Shown one piece after another: positions 10,740-22,909 of a stretch of 64,000 nucleotides of DNA (position 1 is its first letter; each line of letters opens with the position of its first letter). The notes below the pieces were generated by a model. It searched no databases. It was not told the origin of the DNA and saw nothing but the letters and a program-made list of their open reading frames with translations. The position numbers were made by a program, and so were the translations under genes. Source of the stretch: Patella vulgata (Eukaryota; Mollusca; Gastropoda; Patellidae); contig NC_065886.2 of NCBI RefSeq assembly GCF_932274485.2, positions 33,033,501-33,097,500 on the forward strand. Direction: 5' to 3'.

Positions 10740-11275
10740 TTTAAAGTAGCCAAGTCTCTAACTCAATATCATCAAAAATCTTCGACATAGAAAACATGAA
10801 TTATTAGTCAATTCAAATCAACATATTGGTCTTTTCAGGGAATTATTTGTCAATTCAAATCAACATTGGTCTTTCCAGAAAAGGATGGGCTTCTGATATC
10901 CAATATTCAAGACAAAATAAAACATTTTACCATTGGTACACGAATAGTGTACCATAATGCGTTTCAGCGCCATTTGGAACAAGGGACTCAAAGAACAGGG
11001 CTAGACATATTCCACAAGTCACGTCAAATGGTGACGCTATATTCTTATCTGGAGAGCATGCACAATAAATACCATCGGTGTAGACTGGAAAAACCAGACG
11101 CAAAAGATTGCCATACACATGAGACTTCTGGCGTATTTCGCCGAACATAACTGATTAGAAATTACAGTCAAAACAGAAACAATTGAATGTAAATCAGTTT
11201 ATATACATGTGTTGCGACCCATTTTTGTCAATTTCTACTCTTCTAGGTCCCAAATATTAGCGATTTAGCTCCTTT
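10740..11275 (+). repeat. Dispersed repeat E, longest copy
   Basis: At least 530 bp. It shares tagccaagtctctaactcaatatcatc, ccattggtacacgaatagtgtaccataatgcgtttcag, ttctggcgtatttcgccgaacataac and gtcccaaatattagcgatttagctcc with copies at 30183, 31177 and 57228. A palindrome-like TTGGTACACGAATAGTGTACC sits inside. The preceding 10490-10560 is rich in ATCGATA palindromes and may belong to it. No coding capacity; family unknown. Confidence 0.65.
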
Positions 11276-11279
11276 TATG

Positions 11280-11668
11280 AGGCATTAGGTAAGATTAGAT
11301 AAAGAGCTGACAGTTCTCGCTATAATACTTGTATTTAAAAATTAAATAATGAAAACAGAACATGCTGAAAATTTCAGGCATGTTGTTTCACTCTGAACCG
11401 AAATATTAGCGATTCAATTTTAGGCTAGCCTCAATCGTCATTACTAATGTTGTTACGATAATAAACAAAGACTTGATTATCCATTTTTACGTTAAATTAT
11501 CCATCACAAAATGTATTCAAATCCACTAAATATCGCAACCTAACGATGGCTTCGAGAGTTGATTATGGTCTGGATAAGTTAATTCAAGTCTAATTAATAA
11601 TTTAGATAACATTTCAAGCCTTAAGAAAGACCTGCAATAGGCAGATTTAGCTCTTGGATAATGCATGT
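11280..11668 (-). mobile_element. MITE family C copy
   Basis: Reverse orientation: aggtaagattagataaagagctgacagttctcgctat ... cagatttagctcttggataatgcatg. TTAA follows at 11669-11672; the left terminus abuts repeat E. Confidence 0.8.
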
Positions 11669-11689
11669 TTAATGCTTTCCACAAAAGAC

Positions 11690-12950
11690 ACTTTTACTAT
11701 GTTTTTAATGAAAACAATTGAGGTTTAACTGCTACTGTTTATATATTTTTAATAAGTCACAAGACTTAACTTATATTGTAAATATGCTGCTTTTGAATAA
11801 ATCAATGAAATTGGACATTCTAAAATAAAATATATGAAAATAATTTCTAGAAACGCAATAAAGTTATTTCTTACTAGGATGTCAGCCTGTAATCGGTCGA
11901 CATAAAAAAAATAGGTTAAAATATTCAAATAGTGTTAGTCATCAAAGTATTCCATGTGAAAACACATCCCTGTATGGTCAAATGACAGATTTATGAAATC
12001 TTATTTAATCAGTTACACTTAACTATAAATTCTAGATTAACTCTTAATTAAAATAGAAGAGATTAGTGGGATTAGCATTTTTCTCACTAATTATTATTAG
12101 ACTGGGTCAAACATTCCAGCCATGAAGTAAGAAAATGATGCCATTTTACACCAATGAAAATCAAGATATCAATGACCTTGGCATAGGGAAGAACATGAAT
12201 AAAAAAATGCACCAATGGGAAGCTAGGTGGGGCCTGAACATGAATAAAGAATGGTACAAGCCGTCAGCTGATTTGGTAACAACAAACAGATGTATTGGGT
12301 CAAAGTGAGGGTATTGTACTGGAAATGCAGCAAGCTGGTGCCCTGATAAACAACCTGTTTGCTTGGAGATGGCTGATTATGTTTGACCAAGTGGTCAATA
12401 CTCGCTGATAAACAGATAAAATTCTCTCTAAATTAGTTAATCAATATATAGATAATGCAATCCTCAATGAAATAAATTGCTAGGCCTTTCCAGTTGATTG
12501 CCCACCTTCACAAATCTAAAACCATACAAATTGAATTGTTTACCATGGCCAAGTTGGTTTCTCAAAAGTATAAAATTGCTCAATAAATCATTACAATGGA
12601 AAATAGATAAGACCTTGTTATCAGTCCAGTCTTGGTTTTAGTGAAGCTCGAACCAAGATGTTGCCATTTTGAAATAGGAAGAATTGATTTGTTTCCTGTT
12701 GACATAATTTGTTGGTTGTTGGTATTAAAGATTTGACCTGCTTTGAAAACAAATAACATGTCTTTTGTGTTGTTATAGAGCCCTGTATCATGTTAAAAGA
12801 GCTAAAGCCCAAAATTCAATATTATCCATAATAATATACGTAAATAAAAACATGAATTAGAATTAAGTTCAATCCATATTCATGTTGTTAGCTTACCATG
12901 AACTATTTAAGACACAATGAATATTCTAAAATCACTACCTTGGGTCTTAT
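11690..12950. other. AT-rich intronic stretch, no gene or element recognised
   Basis: No open frame with recognisable protein and no match to the repeat families of this window. Confidence 0.5.
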
Positions 12951-12954
12951 ATTG

Positions 12955-13229
12955 TGAGAGAGAAATGGGGTTTAACGTCCACTCAACACAAACTAGGTCA
13001 TTTCGGGACTAACATGGTTTTAATTTTATTTCAATAATTCGCTTGCGCATAGGGGTCTTTAGCAGTGGGAGGAAACCGGAGGTCCCGGATAAAACCCACG
13101 AGGTTGGACAGACGACCCTACTCCTTGTCACGTACAACCAGGGGATTAGAAACCACGCCAGTCGACTCAATGACAGACTTTATGATACAGCGCGCGCATG
13201 CTAACCATTCAGCCATCCAACCCCCCATC
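12955..13229 (-). repeat. SINE A, full-length reference copy (tRNA-derived SINE)
   Basis: Read on the minus strand: a tRNA-like head (ggggttggatggctgaatggttagc...) with an A box of form TGGCYGAATG and a B box-like gtttctaatcccc. It is followed by gtacgtgacaaggagtaggg, a conserved middle (cgtgggttttatccgggac, ctccggtttcctcccactgc), taaagacccctatgcgcaagc, gaattattgaaataaaatt, a gaaatgacctagtttgtgtt segment and the tail ggacgttaaaccccatttctctc. The middle block resembles the conserved domain of the MetaSINE superfamily (from memory). The tail runs into a (CT)n tract. Confidence 0.9.
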
Positions 13230-13433
13230 TTGTATTGTATTAAACCACCATTTCTATACCGACAGTGATACAAGTTATCTCACTGAACAATATGTTAAAC
13301 CACCATTTTGGTCACTGACCATACTGTATTACAACTACAAGTTCTCTCCACAAGACAAACCTGTTAAGTCGGCTAAATTTAAAATGACGGCCATTATCCA
13401 TTATAAAGTACAGGTAATTACCGGTATAAAATA

Positions 13434-13697
13434 GAGTGGTGCAGGACGGAGGGATTGGTAAGGACAATGTCTAGTTGTTCGGACAGAACATCAAGGGTGA
13501 TCCCTGCATTGGCCGTAAAGTTCATTGGGTTATTCTGGTGTGTTTCCCCCTTGTCAGTGGTGCAGGACAGAGGGCCTGGCAAGGGACAACGTTCATGTAC
13601 AGTTGTTCGGATGGGATAAAACCTGGGGTCCCATGTACACGTTGGTGTGCATGTAAAAGAAGCTTGACAATTGGAATTCGAAATACGAGTAGGATGT
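13434..13697 (+). repeat. SINE B copy, head lost, partly duplicated
   Basis: Contains gatccctgcattggccg, ccttgtcagtggtgcaggacagagggcctggcaag, gttcggatgggataaaacc and ttggaattcgaaatacgag. The gtggtgcaggac block appears twice (13438 and 13557), so this is a rearranged copy. Confidence 0.75.
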
Positions 13698-13735
13698 GAA
13701 CTGCTGCTAGGGTTCAACAAGGCTTGCTGTATATT

Positions 13736-13910
13736 TTTTTTTCTTTTGTCAGAAATTAAAACATTTACAACACACTAAAATCTAATTAGCTTCTAGTTTG
13801 GCCCTATTCTAACAATATCAATTTTTTTTACCAAAACCATTGCAGTAATTAACAGAAACCGCTGAAAATCAATAGAGTTCTTCGTCTCATGAACGTAAAC
13901 CAGTGTTGGG
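13736..13910 (+). repeat. Fragment of family D element
   Basis: Shares aaacatttacaacacactaaaatctaattag and cgctgaaaatcaatagagttcttcgtctcatga with the two larger D copies. Confidence 0.55.
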
Positions 13911-13919
13911 ATTTCAAAA

Positions 13920-14560
13920 CTTTTGTTGGACATTTTTACCAAAAATAAAGGAACATAACTTTTATTGTTATTTAAGTAGGTACATGTAGTTTCAGACCAC
14001 ACACAATAATCACGTGTCAACAAAATATTCAAATTCGTACGCAATAAAAAAATAGGTGCACCTCGTTATTTTTCATATTAATTCCGGTGCGGTATTCAAA
14101 TTTATCAGTAATATTCCTACAAAATTATGTGTTGTCGTAATACGATAGAATGAAAGTGTGCCGACCCATACTTTTTATCACATTCACGCCAGTGATATTC
14201 CTCTAAAATTAGCGTTTTTTAGGTCAACATTTTTTTTTTTTTAGCAAAGTCCGGCATTCGACTTATACGAGTGATAGACAAGTGTCGAACGTGCTCTCGT
14301 GTAAAACAATTAACTACTTACATGTACACTATTCCAATCAAATTCGAAATATTTGTCGACATTTCTCAGCCTGCTTATTTCTTTTTTTTAAAAACATAAA
14401 CCCCATTTTCCATGTGATAATTGTCACGTTAACATCTCTCGTAATTTCTTGAGCGATTTCTACGTTAGTTTTCGGCTATTGCATTATAATACCACATGCG
14501 TGTGTATGACAAGTTAACGGATATAATAGGATATGTGACATATATGACTAGTTTCATATG
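13920..14560. other. Unassigned intronic sequence
   Basis: No gene or named repeat seen. Poly-T tract near 14229-14241. Confidence 0.4.
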
Positions 14561-14574
14561 TCAACTGAATCAAG

Positions 14575-14790
14575 GGGGGGAAAGAGAGAAATGGGGTTTA
14601 ACTCCACTGGACACAAACTAGGTCATTTCAAGACTAACACATGGTTCAACTCTATTTCAATAATTCGCTCGTGCGTAGGGGTCTTTAGCAGTTGGAGGAA
14701 ACCTGAGGACCTGGAGAAGACCAACGAGGTTGGACAGACGACCCTACTCCATGTCACGTACAACCGGGGAATTGAAACCACGCCAGTTTA
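14575..14790 (-). repeat. SINE A copy, head truncated
   Basis: gagagaaatggggtttaactcc through ggggaattgaaaccacgccagtt; the A-box part is missing. Confidence 0.85.
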
Positions 14791-15367
14791 CCAGACATCA
14801 AGGAGATTAAAATGTACGACAATGGAATCACGTAGATTAAGTTTTTAATCACTCTTATTGGATTGATATATAGTCCGACAAAGGAGAAGCAATGACTTCT
14901 GTTCAGGATTGGATTGATGAATTGTCTGATAAAGGATTAAGTCAGTCCATCAAGGAAGATTAAGTAGTTAATCAAGGTAGGTGTATCACACGGTAAATAC
15001 ATTGATCTTTTAATTACTTAATCAATTCAGCCTATTATCCTAGATAATTGGTTTGAGTGGTACATGTACATGTAAATGTAGATGTCCATTAAATTTTTGT
15101 TTTGAAATATAAAACTGATGTTAATTTATTTACTGATCATTGTTTACATTTTTGACTTATCCGATCTCAACATTGGGAGTTATCGAGGAAATCAAGGGAC
15201 CTGAAATGTTGAATTCGCAAAATAAAATGAATTCAATGAAATCAATGTTTTAGATTTATTTTACCCATATCAACAAGTCCTATATATATATATACATGTA
15301 CATGTGCATCCATTCCCTTAAATTGATTCTGACTTATGACTTACAACTACATGTAGCCCACCGTGAT

Positions 15368-15483
15368 TTGACAGGCGACCCTACTCCTTGTCACAACCGG
15401 GGAATCGAAACCACGCCAGTTGACTCAATGACAGACCTTATGATGCAGCGCGCACGCACTAACCCTTCTGCCATCTAACCCAC
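15368..15483 (-). repeat. SINE A head fragment
   Basis: gacaggcgaccctactccttgtcac...aaccggggaatcgaaaccacg through gccatctaaccc. Confidence 0.8.
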
Positions 15484-15751
15484 CTTCTGACTTACAACTA
15501 CACGCAAGATCCCTTCGTATTTGCTGCTTGAAGTGTCCAATATTGTGGCCCATTCATGGGATTCCTTGTGTACGTGGAATTGTTTATGGGTGGTGCGCAG
15601 GGGCGTGGTGATAGTGAGTTTGCGAATACAGATACTCATGCGCCGCTTGATTATTTGTGCCATTACTATCATAAAAAAAAATTATTTCGCATATAGTTTT
15701 GCCAAAGAAAAAAAATGTTAAAGAAATTTAGAAAGGAAAATATAGTGTAAC

Positions 15752-15793
15752 ATACGTTAGTCCCAAAGTAACCTGGTTTGTGTTCAGTGGGCG
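15752..15793 (+). repeat. Short SINE A 3' fragment
   Basis: acgttagtcccaaagtaacctggtttgtgttcagtggg. Confidence 0.5.
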
Positions 15794-15846
15794 GTAAACT
15801 TTTAAAATCCCTAGTTCTGTCTTACAATAGGACTGGTAATACTATT

Positions 15847-15950
15847 AGGGAGAGAGAAAAATGGGGTTTAACATCCACTCGATACAGACTAGGTCATTTT
15901 GGGACTAACATACATTTCAATTTTATTTCAATAATTCGCTGGGAGGAACC
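15847..15950 (-). repeat. SINE A 3' part
   Basis: gggagagagaaaaatggggtttaacatccactcga through tttcaataattcgctgggagg. Confidence 0.8.
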
Positions 15951-16802
15951 ATGTCAGTACATAAATGTACAAAATGGACACTCCACTTTGTGTCAAGATG
16001 CATGTATTAAAAATAATCAATAAAAAAACACAGAAAAAAAAGACAAATCTGTTCCAGACAAAATGACAGGCTTTGAGGTATTGTTGTACACGTACTTGAC
16101 AAAGCAATGTAATTACTGTCTGAAAATGTCTGTGACATGAGCCTTACTTAGAGGGTTTGAGTCTGAAACTTTCAGACTGTAAATTTGCTAGACAGACAAG
16201 CGGCAAATATCATGAATATTATATACTAAAATATGATTAAGATAAACAACTATTAAGTAAGTATATGTAATTATCAGAAAATCAATACATGTAGATTAGA
16301 ATTTGTTTGGCCCATGCTAACCTTTAGTACCCTATACAAAACATTTATTGTCAGTTAAATTGAAAATATTCTGATACACTTTTGACTTTACATGAAAAAT
16401 TAATTGAGAAATTCTGATACCGGTAGTTGAAAAAGCTAAGATGAAAAAGTTAGTGGATATTGCAATTTTTGTTTACATGTACATTAGATACATGGCAGTA
16501 TAGGAATCACTTGCAAAACAGTGTTCTGAAAGATGAATCTCCATGTACAGCTGTAATACATGTAGAAATACATGTACAGTGTATCAGTCCAAAAATGGTT
16601 CAATTCCAAAGATATGTAGAATTGAAATTTCATCGATCTATGCTGCTCGCTATGTTACGAGTCTGCCTCCAGTTATCTAGGTATGCCTGTTTTAAATCTG
16701 ATTGAATCCAACTGTCAGGACATTATCTAGTGTTAGTATTTTGATTTCTTAATTACATGTACATATTATTGTGGATCAAGCTGTAAGAAATTTGATACAT
16801 TA

Positions 16803-17737
16803 GAGAAAGATAGGTTGCCAGGCAACGAAACATACGCCCACAGCAGCTAAATCGTCCGGGCAGTCAACAAGAGTTGTCGCATATTTTTACTTTTTTCGGT
16901 AATGAAACATTTATAATACACTAAAATCTGATTAAGAGCAACAACTCAGAAAACCATTAGAATTTGTTTGGTTTTTATAAAGTTCTGCCCCATGCTAAGG
17001 TTTTGTATACAAAACTTTTAATACTGTATCATGGATTTAGCTGTTCCAAGTCATAAAAATTCATTGAAAATCAATACACTTGTTCGTCTCAAGATCTTAA
17101 ACTCTGTGTATCAATCTGAAGTCAATCGGATATTAACTTAGAAATTCAATAGGATTCTTCGCCTCGTGACCTCAAACACTGTTTATAAATTTAAAGTCAA
17201 TCAGATATTAACTTTAGCCTTTAGAGCATCCACAAGGTTTTTCGAAGTGATCAAGGGCCAGTAATTATCGAAAATCACTGAAAATGAATAAACTTCTTCG
17301 TCTCATGACCTTAAGCACTGTGTATAAATTTAAAGTCAATAGGATATTAACTTTGGCCTCTAGAGAGTCCACAAGATTTTTTTGAAGTGATCAAGAGCCA
17401 TAACTCTGGCAGTAATTATCGAAAATCGCTGAAAATGAAGAGGCTTCTTCGTCTCATGACCTTAAACACTGTGTATAAATTTAAAGTCAATCGGATATTA
17501 ACTTTGGCCTCTAGAGCGTCCACAAGATTTTTTGAAGTGATCAAGGGCCATAACTCTGTCAGTAATTATCGGAAATCGCTGAAAATCAATAGGCTTCTTC
17601 GTCTCATGGCCTTAAACACTGTCTATAAATTTAAAGTCAATCGGATATTAACTTTAGCCTCTAGAGCGTCCACAAGCAATTGTGGACGCCAGACCGACGG
17701 ACGGACGGGGGTGACGACAATATATGACCACATTTCA
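16803..17737 (+). mobile_element. Pearl/Helentron-like non-autonomous element (family D), copy 2
   Basis: Same head as copy 1 (gataggttgccaggcaacgaaac), spacer, then about four ~140-150-bp tandem units with cctctagagcgtccacaag near 17216, 17355, 17505 and 17656. It closes with a perfect hairpin at 17668-17687 (8-bp stem GTCCACAA, loop GCAA) and a gaccgacggacggacgggggtg tail. Terminal hairpins and tandem cores are typical of Helitron-like non-autonomous elements. The tandem units keep an incidental open frame (17387-17779), which is not a gene. Confidence 0.65.
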
Positions 17738-18088
17738 ATGTGGGCGTATAAAAATGCAGATGGTGCATTGTTACTATGACAACGATTTAGTACCATTAAT
17801 TTTATGTACTATATATATGCCACGTAATTGTGAATATTGTTCACATACTAATGAAGTTATTTTCATGGTGTTAATTATTCATAAAATGTACATGTATATA
17901 TGTATTACATGTTGATGTAGGTGTTATTTACAAATGAAAAATCTCGAAAATGACAATTTTACATACATACCGGTAATGACATTTTCTCTCAATATTTTAT
18001 GTACTATACATGTACATGTAATATTCAATGCTATTATGAATAATGTTATTATCACATGTTTCTATAAATAGGTTAAATGTCAACTTAC

Positions 18089-20723
18089 TTGTTATTTTCC
18101 GTTCCTCTGATACATGATTTCCTGTTTCAGCCCCACTTGCTTCCTTGGGTTGCTCGTTCATCTGCATCATCGGTAACAAAGTGGTTGGCGCTGGATGTAC
18201 AGCTGCTGTCTGATGTAGCCGAGATATCGGTGCCTGATGTTCTGGTGGTGCCATGGAATTAGGTTTCTGAATTTGTTCCGCCTCAGAGCTGGGTGATCTC
18301 AGATTGTGACGATTGACAACTGGTTCAACGGTTCGTGTGGCTTGCTGAACTGCAACGTTTTGATACTTTGGATAATTTGTCACATGTTGAGTTGGGTTGT
18401 TAGAGACTGGATGTCCTAATGCTTGTTTCATGATTGGTGCTGAAATGCTACTAGTACTTGAATTTTGTTGTGGGGCAGCTGTCCGATTCGACGACACAAA
18501 AGGAGCAGGTTTATTCAGATCAGGGTGCGGCTTCCCAGTCATTTCCACTGCACCATGATAAACGTGGGCTGAATGTCCAACCCCCGTTGGTATTTTAATT
18601 GGCGCCTGCAGGACTGCAGAAACACTTGGTAAAGAGACAGCTTTTGATAAAGGTGTTTTAGGAGTTCGAACGTCTATCCCAGAGTCTTCACTCCTCCCCA
18701 ATTCTTGCTTGGATAAGGATAAAGCATGAGGTTTAGCAGTAATTCCTTTTGGTTGGAAAGCTGGAAACCTAGGAGTTATTGGTGAGACATGTTCAGATGA
18801 TGAGCTACCAGATTTAGAAGTTGAGCTCCAGCTGCGTGCAGGAGAGTTGACATATCCATGCATCATCTGTGAGCTCGGGTGAGGGGATATGGGAGTGAAT
18901 GAGTTGGAGCTCCTGTACATGCCTGGTCCAGCTGGTGACTGTATGCGCGGAGAAAGAGGATTTTGCGGAGTAGGTGAAAAAGCAGGAGTTGTTGATCTTG
19001 AGTTACCCAATGACACTAACATATTAGCAGCTTCTGTTTCATCTATACTATCGTACCGATGCTGATACTCCCCTTCTCGCGAATTGTCTGTCCACTCAAT
19101 ATGACCTCCCTCCTTTAACTCTCCCTTTCTACATCCAGGGAAGTTTGGTTGGCGCAAACCTTTGCCTTTAAGTGATAAATGCCGAGAACAAAATCCTCTT
19201 CTTTGAGATTCCTTTGTACATCCCTCCTTTGAGCACAGTCTACGCCACTGCTTGCCATTGAACTTTTTGCGAATTCCGTTCGCTGCACTAACCACGTCAC
19301 CTTTCTTGTATTTTAAAGCTGAGTTCGGAGACCTTGGTGTACTGCAGCGACTACTCTCTGTCGATTGAGCACTTCTACTGCGAGCCGAGTCTCGTTTCTT
19401 AGGTATCTGACGATTTCTATCTCTGCCGTTCTGTGATCGTGTTCCAGAACCAGGAGTAGCACTACCAGATCTTGGTGTGCTCATCCCAGAAGAATCAAAG
19501 TTAACCTCCTCCAAATCATTCATCTCGTCGTCGGTTGTCTCCCCTTGATCTAACAGCGGTGTAACTGGTGTGCTGTGTTGATCAGTTCTCACGCTCACAG
19601 GACTTCTCAAATCTTGCAAGCCGGCCTTCTGAGTTTCTAGTTCCATCATACTCTCCTCCATGTCTTCGTACCAGGGAGGCTGAAGCAATCGTAAATTCGC
19701 TCGGGATACTGTCACTTCCGCTGGAGCTTCCACTGGTTTGCTTTCTAGTTTAACTTTATACGAGATAGGATTAACTTTTTTCTCCATAATGAAGCCAGGA
19801 TAAAATACATTAGTTTCTGCGTTAATTCTTACACACACTTTTGCCCCCGTACTAATCATACCCCCCATTGGACTATGATCACTAATAATGTCTGGTATCG
19901 GCGAATCAAATATATTGCTATAACTTGTCAAAGTTTTATCGTCATCCAACAAAATACCTAAACTTCCTGTGTTTTTCACGGCTTTGATCATCCCCGGAAC
20001 ATACGTTCCATTCTTTCTCGCTAAAATACGCTGATTTTTCCATTCTTCTAAATCAATCGAGGGGCGCTTTTTTAAGGGAGGGGGAGATGAAAAGGTTTCA
20101 GAATCTAAATCAGCCTTACGTTTTTTGGGTGGCTTGGCAATGACTCTTTTAGACAGATCGATCATGACTGGCGGTTTATTATCGTTTAAATTTCTCATTT
20201 CAATAGATGGAAACGGTGGTTCTATTTTTGTTGTTGTCTCTGTGTGTTGCAAAACATTAGATGTTGACGGCGATAGAACTGGTGATACAATTGGTGATTG
20301 ACTATGTGATACCGGGACTATGACTGATTGATTTGGCGTACTTGTGCTGATGACTTTATCTTCAACTTGTTGTTCATCTTTAACTTTCGATTCTGTGCTA
20401 GTCTTTCTCGCCGGACGGGTCTTTACCGTTGTTGATGTTGTGGTTTGTTTTGGCGTGGAAATGGGCTTCTTTGACTCAGATTCTTTACCTGCGTTTCTCT
20501 GACTTATTCTCTTACTTCCAGTACTTTCTTCTGATGTGTCTGAATCAATCTTTGACGAAGGGGTGTCGGGTTTTTCCTCTTTTGTACTGTCTTTGCTGTC
20601 TTCGTTACTGTTATTATTATTATTTCCTGGATTGCGTCGGCGGGATTTAGTCCCTCCTCGTCTGTTTGGTGAAGAACTGTTTGAGCGCCCTCTTCTGGCG
20701 CGGGCCTCGTTTCTACGGGTCAT
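18089..20723 (-). CDS. cic: capicua (cic) long-isoform first coding exon
   Basis: Large exon starting [14 protein letters not shown] at 20723 and ending phase 1 at donor ACAA|GTAAGT; 878 codons. A TTTTTCAG acceptor at 20744 places the start in a spliced exon with a 20-nt leader, so the upstream in-frame ATG at 20795 is intronic. Order of parts: basic and Ser/Thr-rich N terminus; DLSKR...KPPKKRK, a likely nuclear signal, around residue 190-205; a conserved block about 222-350 ([20 protein letters not shown] ... [12 protein letters not shown] ... [14 protein letters not shown]) matching the CIC-L N-terminal DUF4819-type region; a second block 473-521 ([39 protein letters not shown]); [20 protein letters not shown] near 566; many SP/TP sites, possible MAPK targets. 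Nuclear repressor acting with the HMG box encoded downstream. The family match is from memory of vertebrate CIC. Confidence 0.95.
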
Positions 20724-20743
20724 ATTGAAAGCACTTCTGTTGC
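20724..20743 (-). other. cic: 5' UTR segment of cic exon after its splice acceptor
   Basis: Twenty bases between acceptor (gtgtttttcag, 20744-20754) and the ATG, implying a non-coding upstream exon. Confidence 0.75.
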
Positions 20744-21295
20744 CTGAAAAACACCAAATAGTAGAAATATTAAAGAAAGTTTCACATTTAACCACCTATC
20801 GCATAGTGAGTGATGCAGTTGAAGGTCAAGTACAGAGACAAAGCCCAGGATCGGCATCTAGTTACTCGAATGGAACAAATAACTGAAATCCAGTGTACAT
20901 GTTGACGTGAAATTAAAAAGAACCCTTGACAGATGGAATTCTGTGAAGATAATTTGGACATTGCAGCGGTCCAGACAAAATCTCTCATATCACACTGCGT
21001 GACTTATGCCTGGTTGGTCAAGAAAAGTAGGATGTTAAATCTCATTTTATTTCTTTTCAAATTAAATTTTTGACACACAAAATGGCAATAAAAGCAATGT
21101 TGGTGAATAATGTATGGGAGATGGAATCTATTTTTACTGCGGATTACCATTATTCTATTCAATTCACTCCTAGAAACAATAGCTGCTTCAATATGTGGCG
21201 AAAGCATTTGCTATGACTGAACAAACATTGATTCTATGTAGTTTTTAATTTTGTGGGGTAAACCTTGGCAGCGGTTTTTAATTTTGTGGGGTAAA

Positions 21296-21414
21296 AAAAA
21301 CACTCAGACTGGGCTAATGAAGATGAGGAAAATTTTGCCTGGGCAGTGGTGCTGTGGCCTACTCTTATATCAATTCCAGCTTCAAAGGGTTCTTTTATGT
21401 GCACATCATCTGAG
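21296..21414 (-). repeat. SINE B internal fragment
   Basis: gactgggctaatgaagatgagg, attttgcctgggcagtggtgc, ggcctactcttatatcaattcc, then ttcttttatgtgcacatc. Confidence 0.7.
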
Positions 21415-21660
21415 TTACATAACGTAACTACCTATGTGTATTAAATTTAGTAGTATCATAAGTGTTATTATTACATGTACGTATACGTATAAACAGTTGT
21501 CTGATCCAAGCGTTGCGACAGACTTAATGCATAATATTAATACTTTATGTGAATGAGCTCTATTGTTTGTGCTGTACATGTTTATAATGGGCAAGAACAG
21601 ACCCGATATAATATCTTGATCTTATGCCCAATGTAGATTAACCTAATCCTTGTCACATAC

Positions 21661-21903
21661 ATACACGTCTGCTCGACACCAACTACATGAAAATGTAGGT
21701 CATATGGTTCAATTTTATTTCAATAATTTGATTGCGCGTAGGGGTCTTTAGCAATGGGAGGAAGCAGGAGAAAACCCCACTCCTTGTCACATACATGTAC
21801 ATGTACAAGCGGGGAATCAATAACCATGCCACTTGACTCAATGACAAGACCATATGATATGATCTAACCCACGCGCTTAAACAATTTGGCCACCTAACCC
21901 AGC
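21661..21903 (-). repeat. SINE A copy
   Basis: ctcgacaccaactacatg through atttggccacctaaccc. An ACATGT microsatellite sits inside the region before the B box. Confidence 0.8.
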
Positions 21904-21909
21904 TGTCAT

Positions 21910-22430
21910 ATACATACATGTACTACAAGCACATGCCATAATTTTCAGTTTAACACCCTCTCCATGGGATCATGAGTTGCTGAGTTTGTGATCTAAATAA
22001 ATTAACACTGTTGAAGGCCTAAAGGTCATACATGTAGTTACAGTCACTGGTCTTCAATTTATGGATTAAAGAATCTTTTACAAACTACAATAATATAATA
22101 ATAAATTTCTAACAGGAATATCACTCAGTCAAAATTTTTTTTAATCAATTCTGTTCAGTATTTACAAAGATATGATAAATTGAAAATGTGTTAAGTTCAG
22201 TTGAATCTCTAATAGTACATGCAGGAGAACTGCACTACATGAAAAACAAAACCAACCTGCGGACAAGACAAACTACACAGACATTGCGAGAAATAAACAA
22301 CAAATCTATACCAAGATTCAAATCAAGTGAATTGATATGAATTTAAAATGGTTCAATTCCATTCAGTATTTACAATGATTATGATAAAGTGTAAACAAGC
22401 CTGCATCATCTGTAAATTTTGGATAAATAT
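21910..22430. other. No gene or named element seen
   Basis: AT-rich; the short motif ttcagtatttacaaagatatgataaa recurs at 22155 and 22363. Confidence 0.4.
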
Positions 22431-22432
22431 TT

Positions 22433-22628
22433 TAGATGGTTAGCGTCTGCGCATTGTATCATTAGAGGTCTGTCTTCGAGTCAACTGGCATGGTTTCAAT
22501 TCCCCATTTGTATGTGACAACCTTGTGGGTCATCTCTGGGTCCTCCAGTTTCCTCCCACTGCTAAAGACCCCTGCACGCAAGCGAATTATTGAAATAAAA
22601 TCGAACCATATGTCAGTCCCAAAATGCG
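22433..22628 (+). repeat. SINE A copy, forward orientation
   Basis: gatggttagcgtctgcgc ... ggcatggtttcaattcccc ... cctcccactgctaaagacccctgc ... attattgaaataaaatcgaacc. Confidence 0.82.
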
Positions 22629-22909
22629 CTAAAGGACCATATGTGAAAAAAGTGGATTTCTATAAGTGGTTGTCCATACTGACAAGTAGCCTGAGCTGTG
22701 CTGTGATGCGCACCTACTTGCCTTCAAATAAAATTGTGGGAGACTGATCATTTGCTTGTATTTTCTTATGACATGTTCTGTTCCAGGCGCGCCCTCTACA
22801 TGTAGTGTAGGCCTACATGATGCTCTGTAACTTTAGAGCATGTAATCAATAAAAGTTGAATTACCTTTTTTTAATAACAAAATGTCCAGAGATAGAATAC
22901 TGAGATAAA

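Larger units (their letters stand above)
3818..18088 (-). other. cic: Large (14.3 kb) cic intron filled with repeats
   Basis: Lies between donor ACAA|GTAAGT (18083-18088) and acceptor TTTTAG (3818-3820). It holds at least ten SINE A copies, several SINE B copies, two TTAA MITE C copies and two Pearl-like elements with tandem cores. No extra coding exon was recognised. In mammals the matching intron holds the CIC-S promoter and first exon; none could be identified here by motif. Confidence 0.85.

Noticed and set aside
17387-17779. 130-residue open frame with repeated LTLASRAST
   Set aside because: Product of the ~150-bp tandem units in the family D element.
17997-18088. C-terminal extension of the long cic frame to its stop
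   Set aside because: A consensus GTAAGT donor at 18083-18088 joins in phase to the VFPWH exon; the residues after it are low-complexity intron.
20724-20795. Upstream ATG extending the long cic exon
   Set aside because: The extension contains a strong pyrimidine tract and CAG acceptor at 20744, so these codons are intronic.
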